A stretch of DNA of 8,492 bases from Candidatus Doudnabacteria bacterium (GCA_016788805.1 JAEUSE010000030.1:1-8492); one strand, 5' to 3'. Shown: positions 1 to 5,764, counted from the stretch's first letter. The notes: generated by a model not told the origin, from the letters alone. Numbers and translations are program-made.

Positions 1-843
1 ACTATCTAAATATATTTTTAGTTTAGTTTGCCAGTCGCGAGTTGTGAAACCCGTGTTCATCATTTTGGTGAGGTTAAAGTCGCAGTGACTTGGTCGTTCT
101 GCAAAAGGTGACCTGTCCTTTTTAAATTCTTCGGTTGTCACCGGGATGACGTGAGATTCAAAGTTTGCAATTTTGAACACTTCTGCGGCTATATCCGCCC
201 ATGAAGCTACTGCGCCGGTGTTGCTAAAATGATAGGTGCCGTACGCATGTCCATGCTCGAGTAGGTACGCTACGAAATCGGCGAGCGAGTTCGTAAATGT
301 GAGGCGGCCAAACTGGTCATTTACAACGGACGGCGAAACACCTTTTTTGCCCAGATCATACATAGTCCTCACAAAATTTTTACCTGCTCCAATGAGCCAT
401 TGGGTTCTTATTATGTAGTGTTTAGGAAGTAAGGAGACAGCGAGTTCTCCGGCCGCTTTGCTCTGTCCGTAGACATTTAGTGGCGCAACGGCTTCTGTTT
501 CCGAGTGGTTAGGGGTGAGTCCGTCAAACACATAGTCCGTAGATACGTGTATGAGTGCAGCGTTGTATTGCAGTGCATGCATACACAGGTTTCGCACCCC
601 AGCTGCATTGACGCCCCAGGCTTCTTTTCTGCCGTCTGGTGTTTCTGCGGCGTCTACCGCGGTATAGGCACTCGCGTTAATAATTATCTTATATTTGCTC
701 CAAGGGATATGTGCATGGGTGCTTGCATCCGCTACATTGAATTCTGGTCTACCTACAGAATGGGCGCCAGGCATGAGCTCGCGTAAGCTTTGCGCCAACT
801 GACCGGTTTTGCCGATTATTAAAATTTCTTCTGGATTATACAT
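1..843 (-). CDS. rmlD: dTDP-4-dehydrorhamnose reductase RmlD (3' end cut by window edge)
   Basis: It catalyses the last step of dTDP-L-rhamnose synthesis, the NAD(P)H-dependent reduction of dTDP-4-keto-L-rhamnose in the cytoplasm. Translating from the ATG at 843 gives 281 residues open to the window edge, and family members are about 280-300 residues, so only a short C-terminal tail should be missing. The extended SDR signatures are all visible: dinucleotide-binding GKTGQL at residues 11-16, NASAYTAVD at 56-64, STDYVFDG at 101-108 and the catalytic Y125-G-Q-S-K129. A region with RTQWL (146-150) and the C-terminal ERP motif (249-251) also fit. The start overlaps the end of rmlC by 8 bases (836-843), which suggests translational coupling, and no Shine-Dalgarno sequence precedes it. 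The reading frame is shifted by one relative to rmlC, so the two are separate proteins here. Confidence 0.93.
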   Translation of the reverse strand, partial: MYNPEEILIIGKTGQLAQSLRELMPGAHSVGRPEFNVADASTHAHIPWSKYKIIINASAYTAVDAAETPDGRKEAWGVNAAGVRNLCMHALQYNAALIHVSTDYVFDGLTPNHSETEAVAPLNVYGQSKAAGELAVSLLPKHYIIRTQWLIGAGKNFVRTMYDLGKKGVSPSVVNDQFGRLTFTNSLADFVAYLLEHGHAYGTYHFSNTGAVASWADIAAEVFKIANFESHVIPVTTEEFKKDRSPFAERPSHCDFNLTKMMNTGFTTRDWQTKLKIYLDS

Positions 844-1411
844 TCGTAAATGGAGTTATAGATGAAAGCAGGGGGTGGTTTCGATCACGGTCGGATATTA
901 TTGCTTCACTCAGCTGCACGGGCCATGGAATGGCCAGAGTCGGATCTTCCAAGTTTACAAATTTATATTCCGGCATACGCTCTTGACTCCAATAGTCGTC
1001 TACTAAGTAGGAGTAATATGTTTCTGGTTCAATGCTTTGAAAAGAGTTAGCTACCCCTTTCGGTATAAATACTGTAGTTGTTTGGTCGATAGTGACGAAA
1101 GCAGTTTTGCCAAACGCCGGCCCTTCCCGCAGGTCTACATAGGCACCAAAGACTTTTCCGGTAATAACGCCCACATACTTGCGCCAGGGTTCTGCATGTA
1201 AGCCACGTGTAACCCCTACTTTTTGGTTGTAGGAAAGACTGTGTTGGACAGGAGAAAAGTTTTCCGGTAAACTAGCCGCTACAAGTTTTTGTTTTTGGAA
1301 TTTTTCCTGCAACCAGCCACGCTCGTCTCCCATGAGGCTTACCGAGAAGACAAGCAATCCTGGTATGTCCGTTGTGTGGGCGGTTATTTCTGTTGTGGGT
1401 AAATTTGCCAT
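836..1411 (-). CDS. rmlC: dTDP-4-dehydrorhamnose 3,5-epimerase RmlC
   Basis: It epimerises C3 and C5 of dTDP-4-keto-6-deoxyglucose, the step between RmlB and RmlD. From the ATG at 1411 the protein has 191 residues, the normal length for this cupin family. Visible landmarks are DERGW (29-33), the TRGLH block with the catalytic-type His72, Lys78 in WRKYV, VDLREG (92-97), PKGVANSFQ (117-125), a Tyr-rich strand with Y135, VNLEDP (152-157) followed by IPWP, and a SDRD segment (173-176). The wording HAEPWRKYVGV and FGAYVDLREG resembles the epimerase half of fused RmlC-RmlD proteins known from actinobacteria, which is my recollection and not a search. I prefer the 1411 start because the family N-terminus begins close to it. 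An in-frame ATG at 1432 would add seven residues encoded by the tandem heptamer repeat. A still earlier ATG at 1531 would overlap rmlB by about 95 bases and is unlikely. Confidence 0.92.
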   Translation of the reverse strand: MANLPTTEITAHTTDIPGLLVFSVSLMGDERGWLQEKFQKQKLVAASLPENFSPVQHSLSYNQKVGVTRGLHAEPWRKYVGVITGKVFGAYVDLREGPAFGKTAFVTIDQTTTVFIPKGVANSFQSIEPETYYSYLVDDYWSQERMPEYKFVNLEDPTLAIPWPVQLSEAIISDRDRNHPLLSSITPFTNV

Positions 1412-1412
1412 A

Positions 1413-1440
1413 ATTCTTGATTCTTGATTCATGATTCTAG
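1413..1440. repeat. Tandem heptamer ATTCNNG x4 at the rmlB-rmlC junction
   Basis: Four consecutive 7-bp units, ATTCTTG, ATTCTTG, ATTCATG and ATTCTAG (plus strand), fill the gap between rmlB and rmlC. The last unit contains the rmlB stop codon (TAG on the minus strand at 1439-1437). The third contains the alternative rmlC start ATG (1432-1430). The preferred start at 1411 lies just past the array. Two units are identical and the other two differ by one and two bases. Confidence 0.85.
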
Positions 1441-2447
1441 CCGCGGGTTCCATATTGTTGTGCGTAATATTTTTTATAGTCGCCGGACTTAATGGGCTTC
1501 CACCAGATATCGTTCGTGCTGTACCAGTCAATCATTCTTTGGAGTCCGTCGTCTAGCGCTACCGTGGGGTGCCAGCCAAGCTCTCGTTCAATCTTGGCTA
1601 TAGATAAGGCATAGCGTTGGTCGTGGCCGGGCCGATCTGCGACAAATTCCAAACTGTTTTCGTTTTTGCCCATCATGCCTAAAACCTTCTGTATGAGCTC
1701 TAAATTGGTAACTCGCTGTTCGCCCGGGCCAATAAAATAAGTTTCGCCCGCCGTTCCTTTTTGGAGTATGGCTTCAATCCCGCGGCAGTGGTCCTCTACA
1801 TACAACCATTCACGTACCTGGTCGCCAGCGCCATAGATGGGAACTTTTTTTCCTTCGAGTAAGTTGGTAATGGCAAGTGAAAGGAGTTTTTCCGGATACA
1901 AGTACGGTCCGTAGTTGTTGGCGCAGTTACTAATAGTAATAGGTAGTCCGTAGGTAGTATGGTAGGCCCGCACTAAGTGGTCGCTTGCGGCTTTGCTGGC
2001 GGAGTAGGGGCTGCGGGGGTTGTAGGGTGAGTTTTCATCCCAGCGTTCATTGGTTTCCAGGGGGAGTTGGCCTAACACTTCGTCGGTGGACACATGGTGA
2101 AAGCGCGCTATGTCTAATTCCCGAGCCACGCGGAGGAGTGTGTGAGTACCTAGCACATTAGTCTGAATAAATACATCCGGGTTGGCTATAGACCGGTCTA
2201 CGTGGCTCTCGGCCGCAAAATGCACTACGGTGCTACAACCGGACATGGCCTGTCGCACGGTCTCGGTGTCGCATATGTCACCCTGCACAAAGGTTACGCG
2301 TGTGGCAATATCGGCAATGTTTTGTAGATTGCCGGCATAGGTCAGTTTATCCAAAATAACCACCGTGTCCTCCGGGTGTTGGGTAGTCCAGTAGCGGGCA
2401 AAGTTGGAGCCGATGAAGCCCGCTCCGCCGGTTATGAGTAACTTCAT
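1437..2447 (-). CDS. rmlB: dTDP-glucose 4,6-dehydratase RmlB
   Basis: It converts dTDP-glucose to dTDP-4-keto-6-deoxyglucose, the first step after RmlA in the rhamnose pathway, with tightly bound NAD+. The protein has 336 residues, typical for the family. It has the Rossmann motif GGAGFIGS at 7-14, HFAAESHVDRS at 76-86, the catalytic T121-D122-E123 triad of the dehydratase subclass, the Y148-S-A-S-K152 catalytic pair, NCANNYGP (174-181) and REWLYVEDHCRGI (212-224). The ATG at 2447 places the Rossmann motif at the usual distance from the N-terminus. It is the first gene of a minus-strand rmlBCD cluster. rmlA is not in the window. No Shine-Dalgarno sequence is seen before the start. Confidence 0.97.
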   Translation of the reverse strand: MKLLITGGAGFIGSNFARYWTTQHPEDTVVILDKLTYAGNLQNIADIATRVTFVQGDICDTETVRQAMSGCSTVVHFAAESHVDRSIANPDVFIQTNVLGTHTLLRVARELDIARFHHVSTDEVLGQLPLETNERWDENSPYNPRSPYSASKAASDHLVRAYHTTYGLPITISNCANNYGPYLYPEKLLSLAITNLLEGKKVPIYGAGDQVREWLYVEDHCRGIEAILQKGTAGETYFIGPGEQRVTNLELIQKVLGMMGKNENSLEFVADRPGHDQRYALSIAKIERELGWHPTVALDDGLQRMIDWYSTNDIWWKPIKSGDYKKYYAQQYGTRG

Positions 2448-2453
2448 GTAGTA

Positions 2454-2482
2454 ATACTAGCCGATATAGTACAAAAATTAAA
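2454..2482 (-). promoter_or_regulatory. Weak candidate promoter for rmlBCD
   Basis: On the minus strand TTTAAT (2482-2477), a 17-base spacer and TAGTAT (2459-2454) match the sigma-70 consensus at 3/6 and 4/6. The -10 box would sit 6 bases before the rmlB ATG and give a leaderless message. The match is poor, and it is reported mainly because the spacing agrees with other genes in the window. Confidence 0.25.
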
Positions 2483-2483
2483 C

Positions 2484-2512
2484 TTGTGAGTTTACCCGTA
2501 AAGTGATATAAT
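2484..2512 (+). promoter_or_regulatory. Strong extended -10 promoter for the deacetylase leader
   Basis: TTGTGA (2484-2489, 4/6 to the -35 consensus), a 17-base spacer and a perfect TATAAT (2507-2512) preceded by TG at the extended -10 position (2504-2505). Transcription should start near 2519-2520, about 146 bases before the deacetylase ATG. Confidence 0.75.
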
Positions 2513-2522
2513 AAATTAAATT

Positions 2523-2600
2523 ATGCAGCTTCGAACGTTTATTGCATCGGTTATAGTGTGTTGTAACCCACAGAAATGCGGCGTGCTTTGTTGTCGGTAG
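2523..2600 (+). CDS. Possible Cys-rich leader peptide (25 aa) of the deacetylase transcript
   Basis: An ATG lies 10 bases after a strong TATAAT, so the predicted mRNA begins almost at this codon. It opens a 25-codon frame ending in TAG (2598-2600). Five residues are cysteine: C13-C14 (TGT TGT, 2559-2564), C19 (TGC) and C23-C24 (TGT TGT, 2589-2594). A 4-bp GC hairpin with seven U residues follows 27 bases later. Short frames of this size often occur by chance, and nothing else supports translation, so this is a candidate only. It could instead be untranslated leader or a metal-binding microprotein. Confidence 0.35.
   Translation: MQLRTFIASVIVCCNPQKCGVLCCR
2549..2568 (+). other. Leader RNA hairpin
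   Basis: GGTTATAG and TTGTAACC pair over 8 bp (two G-U pairs) around a TGTG loop. The hairpin covers the first Cys-Cys codon pair of the putative leader peptide. It lies wholly within the predicted 5' leader. Confidence 0.4.
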
Positions 2601-2627
2601 TGTATATCGGACACACGAAGTAACCTG

Positions 2628-2646
2628 CCGCTTGTGCGGTTTTTTT
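2628..2646 (+). terminator. Small intrinsic terminator or attenuator in the deacetylase leader
   Basis: CCGC (2628-2631), loop TTGT and GCGG (2636-2639) are followed by seven T residues (2640-2646). A G-U pair (2627/2640) can add a fifth base pair. The stem is short but all GC. It lies between promoter and gene, 19 bases before the deacetylase ATG, where only an attenuator or the end of a separate small RNA would be expected. GCGGC at 2578-2582 is complementary to GCCGC at 2627-2631 and could form a competing antiterminator. Confidence 0.5.
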
Positions 2647-2665
2647 ATTGCCAATTATTGCGTAT

Positions 2666-3367
2666 ATGATTACAGAGAATCCGTTTTTAGAAAAAAAAGT
2701 ATTAGTAGTGACGGCTCACCCGGACGATGAAGCTTACTTTGCCGGTACGCTTCGCCAGGTTGTGGAAAGCGGGGGAGAGGTAAGACTGTTGTGCGGCACG
2801 TTGGGTGAGCGCGGCCGTTCTTATTTACCTTACGAATGTCCCGCAGAAGAGCTAAAACAAATCCGTTATGCCGAGCTTTGTGCCGCAGCCAACGCGGTTG
2901 GCATAAGTAAGATATATGTTGGCGGTTATCCGGACGGGGCTCTCATGGAATCCGTAGAAGCTTTTACTGCCCAGATTGAGCGAGTCGTCTTCGAGTATAG
3001 CCCAGATATTATTTTAGGTTACGGGCCTGACGGCTATACAGGTCATGCGGATCATGTCGCAGCGTACACTGCTGCTTTTTCCGTTGCGCACGCTCGAAGT
3101 TTGCCTTATGTGGCGTTTACCCTTCCGCCTCACCCGCACCGTGTTGAGCTTATGCGGTTGTTGCAGGCTAAGCGTAAGCTTGGTGTATACAGGGCGGGTG
3201 TGGAGGCACCGGAACCGAGCGTGGTTGTGTCTGTGGACGTGGAGTTCAAAGTCGGCCTTCTGCGTTGCCACGCGTCCCAGCTACAGGGGTTAAATCCATA
3301 CGTGGTATTTGGAGAGGTATTGGGTGGTCACCTCATGCGGCATGAATACTTTCGTATTATGTCTTAA
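2666..3367 (+). CDS. PIG-L/LmbE family zinc-dependent N-deacetylase
   Basis: Enzymes of this family remove an acetyl group from N-acetylglucosaminyl-type substrates. Examples are GlcNAc-PI de-N-acetylase, MshB and BshB of mycothiol and bacillithiol synthesis, and some antibiotic and surface-sugar enzymes. The 233-residue protein has AHPDDE at residues 17-22 (zinc ligands His18 and Asp21, general base Asp20) and GHADH at 126-130 (third ligand expected at His130). It also has GPDGYTGHADH context and the C-terminal KVGLLRCHASQ typical of the family. I chose the ATG at 2666 because the hydrophobic first strand follows directly. A TTG at 2648 would add six residues but abuts the T-tract. No Shine-Dalgarno sequence is visible. 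It is divergent from rmlB, so a role in surface glycan or in thiol metabolism is possible. The substrate cannot be read from the sequence. Confidence 0.9.
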   Translation: MITENPFLEKKVLVVTAHPDDEAYFAGTLRQVVESGGEVRLLCGTLGERGRSYLPYECPAEELKQIRYAELCAAANAVGISKIYVGGYPDGALMESVEAFTAQIERVVFEYSPDIILGYGPDGYTGHADHVAAYTAAFSVAHARSLPYVAFTLPPHPHRVELMRLLQAKRKLGVYRAGVEAPEPSVVVSVDVEFKVGLLRCHASQLQGLNPYVVFGEVLGGHLMRHEYFRIMS

Positions 3368-3395
3368 ATACGAACTTATTTTGTGAACACAATCT

Positions 3396-3432
3396 TGCCA
3401 AAAGATATCCGCTTACGACGTGACGTTTGGCA
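3396..3432. other. 7-bp inverted repeat between convergent genes
   Basis: TGCCAAA (3396-3402) and TTTGGCA (3426-3432) are inverted repeats separated by 23 bases, in the 130-base gap between the deacetylase and the convergent DUF368 gene. There is no U-tract on either side, so it is not a canonical terminator. No other terminator is evident in this gap. Confidence 0.25.
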
Positions 3433-3497
3433 GTGCATATGCTCGTATGAGTCGAGTGTGCCGCTGTTTTGTAGCTGGCTCGTCCGGGGATCGGGAA

Positions 3498-4415
3498 TTA
3501 TTTCTGGTCTTTGAGGGCTTGGGCGTGCTCTCTTTTAAAGGACTGGCTGGGCAAGTCCCCGGTTTGCTCTTTGAGGGCGTGGTACCTTGTAAGGATGAGC
3601 ACTAGCGCGACGCCTAGAACCAATAGGAGCCATACCCATACATTGCCAAAAGAGGCTAGGTCGTTATGGGGAAACGGCCAAATCTTTCTCAGAGAGCCGA
3701 GCATGAAGCCGGATAGAGCTGCGACGCTGATGTCGTGGTGCTTTTTAAAGAGCCAAGACAGAAAGCGGGAAAAAATAGAAATTCCGACCAACGTACCTAA
3801 AGTAAAAAGGGCCAGAGTGGGCAGGTCGCGCTCCACAACCGACTGCAGAACGTAGTGGTACTGGCCTAGCAGTACCAGAATAAACGAACCGGAAATACCC
3901 GGTAAAATCATGGCGCAAATTGCAATTGCTCCGCTGATAAATGTAATAAGGGGGCTGTGGCCAATTTGAACGGTGCCTTCGCCCACCAAAATATATGCGC
4001 CGAGGGCGGCAAGCACGAAGGCCGTGTAATCTTGCCAATCCCATTTTACTACGCGTTTTGCCACAACGTAGGTAGAGGCACCTACGAGTCCGAAAAAGAA
4101 TGCCCAGAGCAGGGTGGGATGGTTGGCGAGTAGGTAGGTGAGTGCCTGAGCCAAAGAAAAGAGCGCGCTTGCGAGCCCGAGGCCGAGCGGTAGGGCAAAG
4201 CGCCAGGGGACGGAGCGAACAGCTTCGCGGATTTGTAACCGGAGGAGCAGCTTTAGCGTGGTGCCGGTAACAGTTTTTATTGTCGTTAATAATTCCTCGT
4301 AAATGCCCGACACAAAGGCGACCGTGCCCCCGGAGACGCCCGGTATAAGGTCTGCGGTGCCCATGGTAAAGCCGGTAATATAGAGTCGGAGTGCTTGTTT
4401 TGCAGATTTGTTCAT
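3498..4415 (-). CDS. DUF368 membrane protein, PopT-type undecaprenyl-phosphate transporter family
   Basis: A polytopic inner-membrane protein of 305 residues. Members of DUF368 (PopT of Vibrio cholerae) have been reported to return undecaprenyl phosphate across the cytoplasmic membrane for reuse in wall and surface-glycan synthesis. Both family signatures are present: GTADLIPGVSGGTVA at residues 19-33 and the inverted partner MILPGISGSFILVLLGQY at 169-186. Roughly eight hydrophobic segments are visible, near 14-37, 73-98, 100-120, 131-146, 155-184, 198-220, 229-243 and 258-278, followed by a charged tail. I start at the ATG at 4415, just before the first signature. A longer frame from 4511 would add 32 residues crossing a terminator hairpin and the promoter at 4426-4454. 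The same window carries rhamnose synthesis genes, a process that would use the same lipid carrier. Confidence 0.88.
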   Translation of the reverse strand: MNKSAKQALRLYITGFTMGTADLIPGVSGGTVAFVSGIYEELLTTIKTVTGTTLKLLLRLQIREAVRSVPWRFALPLGLGLASALFSLAQALTYLLANHPTLLWAFFFGLVGASTYVVAKRVVKWDWQDYTAFVLAALGAYILVGEGTVQIGHSPLITFISGAIAICAMILPGISGSFILVLLGQYHYVLQSVVERDLPTLALFTLGTLVGISIFSRFLSWLFKKHHDISVAALSGFMLGSLRKIWPFPHNDLASFGNVWVWLLLVLGVALVLILTRYHALKEQTGDLPSQSFKREHAQALKDQK

Positions 4416-4425
4416 AGTAGGTCTT

Positions 4426-4454
4426 ATTTTCTCACGAGAGGGGCTAGAAGTCAA
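4426..4454 (-). promoter_or_regulatory. Promoter of the DUF368 gene
   Basis: On the minus strand TTGACT (4454-4449, 5/6), a 17-base spacer and GAAAAT (4431-4426, 4/6), with TG at the extended -10 position. The -10 box ends 10 bases before the ATG at 4415, so the 5' leader would be only a few bases. Confidence 0.6.
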
Positions 4455-4461
4455 AAAATTT

Positions 4462-4489
4462 AAAAACCATCTTAAGTAAGATGGTTTTT
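4462..4489. terminator. Bidirectional terminator-like hairpin
   Basis: AAAAACCATCTT (4462-4473), loop AAGT and AAGATGGTTTTT (4478-4489) form a perfect 12-bp stem with A and T tracts on both sides. It lies upstream of the DUF368 promoter and downstream of the cold-shock gene, which already has its own terminator at 4628-4666. It could stop minus-strand read-through into the DUF368 promoter. Confidence 0.75.
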
Positions 4490-4499
4490 GTGTGGGCTG

Positions 4500-4509
4500 G
4501 ACACTGAAC
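4500..4509 (-). repeat. GTTCAGTGTC box, copy 1
   Basis: GTTCAGTGTC on the minus strand, followed by CAGCCCACACAAAAA leading into the hairpin at 4462-4489. The identical 10-mer occurs at 6585-6594 in the same position relative to another hairpin. Upstream similarity (AGCGAAG here, AGCGGAG there) hints at a longer diverged repeat. Confidence 0.55.
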
Positions 4510-4627
4510 AATAGTAGCTTCGCTCTTGGTGTAGAAATATACGCTGTTGACTGAGCTAGCAGGCTTAGGATTGTATTTTTGGCACGTAAGTTTATGTGTT
4601 GCGTAGGCAGCAGGTAAAGTGAATATA

Positions 4628-4666
4628 CCTAAAAACCCCCGAGTATGCACTCGGGGTGTTTTTAGG
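4628..4666 (-). terminator. Terminator of the cold-shock gene
   Basis: Arms 4628-4644 and 4649-4666 form a 17-bp stem with one bulged base (4657) around an ATGC loop. The core is ACTCGGGG and its complement, flanked by five A and five T residues. It begins 7 bases after the cold-shock stop codon and reads as an intrinsic terminator on the minus strand. It can also work on the plus strand. Confidence 0.85.
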
Positions 4667-4672
4667 CAGTGG

Positions 4673-4882
4673 TTATACAACCGCTACGTTTATCGCGTTG
4701 GTGCGACCTTGGTTGTCCTGTTCGGTCTCAAAAGAGACTTTGTCGCCGGCTTTTAAGGTGTCAAAAGCGGTTTTATCAACCATTTTGTCTTCGTGAAAGA
4801 AAATATTCTTTTCTTCGCCGTCTGGTTTGATGAAGCCGAACCTTTTACCGTCGCCCATCATTTTATCAATTACGCCAGTCAT
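4673..4882 (-). CDS. Cold-shock domain protein (Csp family)
   Basis: A single cold-shock domain of 69 residues that binds single-stranded RNA or DNA and melts mRNA secondary structure. The RNP1-like motif is KRFGFI (residues 13-18) and the RNP2-like motif is NIFFHE (26-31). The middle FETEQDNQGRTNAINV segment (51-66) matches the usual last strands. The start is the ATG at 4882, the only one that gives the complete first beta strand. There is no Shine-Dalgarno sequence before it. It has its own promoter (4918-4946) and terminator (4628-4666) and so appears to be monocistronic, which suits an abundant protein. It lies directly downstream of another probable nucleic-acid-binding protein. Confidence 0.93.
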   Translation of the reverse strand: MTGVIDKMMGDGKRFGFIKPDGEEKNIFFHEDKMVDKTAFDTLKAGDKVSFETEQDNQGRTNAINVAVV

Positions 4883-4917
4883 AGTGTTGTGTGTTTAATG
4901 GTAAAAGTAATAACTTA

Positions 4918-4946
4918 AATATCTTTGTAAGTTCGACAATTTTCAA
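4918..4946 (-). promoter_or_regulatory. Promoter of the cold-shock gene
   Basis: On the minus strand TTGAAA (4946-4941, 5/6), a 17-base spacer and GATATT (4923-4918, 4/6). Predicted transcription starts near 4911, giving an AT-rich leader of about 28 bases. That is short compared with the long leaders of Escherichia coli cspA. Confidence 0.55.
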
Positions 4947-4988
4947 AAATAAATAATCCAAAAGTAATGTAGGAGTCGAGTCGGAGGG

Positions 4989-5621
4989 CTATTTCTTTTT
5001 CCCCGCAGTCTTTTTCTTGGCCGTAGCCTTGGCGACTACTTTTTTGGGAGTAGGCGTGGCCGGCTTTTTGACCGCTGCTTTCACCACAGCCGGAGGAGTT
5101 ATGGCAGAGCTTTGGGCGGATTTGGAAATTTGAGGTGCTGCGGCCGGGCCGGGTAATTTCGATTGCGGGCCATTTTGAGCTATGTGTAACAGCTTATCTA
5201 TTTTCGCGCTCAGGGCGTCTACCTGTTTTTTAAGTTCATCTAAACGTTTGTCGCTGGGAGTTGTAGTCGTAGATTGGGCCGGCGTATGTTTCGGCGCGGG
5301 CGCGCCAAAAGAAAAAGTATCAGGTTGTTGAGAACGGTGTTTGGGTGCGCCGCCGGCAAAGTCGTTGGAGTACCCATCCCGCTTGGCGCTAAAGCAGTTA
5401 TCGCAGTAGACCGGTTTGCTGCCGTTCGGCCGAAAAGGGACTTGGCACTGGTTGCCGCAGTCGCTGCAGGTAGCGGTAAACATTTCTGAACGGCGGTCGT
5501 CCCGACCTCCGCCAAACCCAGGTCTGCCGCCAAAGTTTGGCCTGCCACCGCCGCGTTTGTCTCCAAAGCCGCCTCGGCCTTTATGTCCGCCAAACCCACC
5601 TGATTTCTTAAAGTCTGCCAT
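4989..5621 (-). CDS. Gly/Arg-rich CxxC-x17-CxxC zinc-finger protein with basic tail
   Basis: A 210-residue protein with four distinct parts. Residues 1-45 are rich in Gly, Arg, Phe and Lys, like the RGG segments of RNA-binding proteins. Residues 52-76 hold Cys52, Cys55, Cys73 and Cys76 in the exact CxxC-x17-CxxC spacing of a recognised small zinc-finger family, including VPFRPNG and KPVYCDNCF. Residues 124-150 form a short coiled coil with hydrophobic residues at 127, 130, 134, 137, 141 and 144, which is perfect 3-4 spacing. Residues 155-210 are a Pro/Ala/Lys-rich tail ending in repeated Lys clusters, similar to histone-H1-like tails. I infer a nucleic-acid-binding, probably oligomeric protein. 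The exact role is unknown. The neighbouring cold-shock gene is consistent with RNA handling. The ATG at 5621 has no Shine-Dalgarno sequence. Confidence 0.85.
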   Translation of the reverse strand: MADFKKSGGFGGHKGRGGFGDKRGGGRPNFGGRPGFGGGRDDRRSEMFTATCSDCGNQCQVPFRPNGSKPVYCDNCFSAKRDGYSNDFAGGAPKHRSQQPDTFSFGAPAPKHTPAQSTTTTPSDKRLDELKKQVDALSAKIDKLLHIAQNGPQSKLPGPAAAPQISKSAQSSAITPPAVVKAAVKKPATPTPKKVVAKATAKKKTAGKKK

Positions 5622-5626
5622 ATGTA

Positions 5627-5632
5627 AGTATA
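5627..5632 (-). promoter_or_regulatory. Candidate -10 box for the zinc-finger gene
   Basis: TATACT (5/6) on the minus strand ends 5 bases before the ATG at 5621, implying a leaderless transcript. TACAAT (5637-5632) is an overlapping alternative. No convincing -35 box is visible for either. Confidence 0.35.
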
Positions 5633-5726
5633 TTGTAAACTAATGCAGAGTATTTATGTCTTAGAAAGCTACATGCTCCCAAGCTCTGTCTTTACAGTGT
5701 ACACGTTTTATACGGAAGGGGATATA

Positions 5727-5753
5727 GCGGACCATGGGCAATGCATGTACCGC
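5727..5753 (-). other. Hairpin just after the EEP-family gene
   Basis: GCGG/CCGC and CATG/CATG helices (4 + 4 bp) are separated by a 2x2 internal loop and closed by a 7-base loop. It begins 11 bases after the end of the EEP gene. No U-tract follows on the minus strand, so it may stabilise the 3' end or act as a weak terminator. The remaining gap 5622-5764 shows nothing else recognisable. Confidence 0.35.
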
Positions 5754-5764
5754 ATAAGCTATTC

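Noticed and set aside
2461..2610. 8-bp inverted repeat CCGATATA (2461-2468) and TATATCGG (2603-2610)
   Set aside because: One arm lies upstream of the transcription start, so it cannot form in the leader RNA. The length is compatible with chance.
3381..3392. TTGTGAACACAA palindrome after the deacetylase stop
   Set aside because: The stem is too short and has no T-tract. It is not a credible terminator, and no regulator is known to bind it here.
4416..4511. N-terminal extension of the DUF368 protein
   Set aside because: It would run through a perfect terminator hairpin and the gene's own promoter, and the family signature starts just after the ATG at 4415.
4490..4627. Possible small gene between the two terminators downstream of csp
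   Set aside because: All minus-strand frames are either stop-interrupted or lack a start. Only the GTTCAGTGTC box and the terminators are supported.
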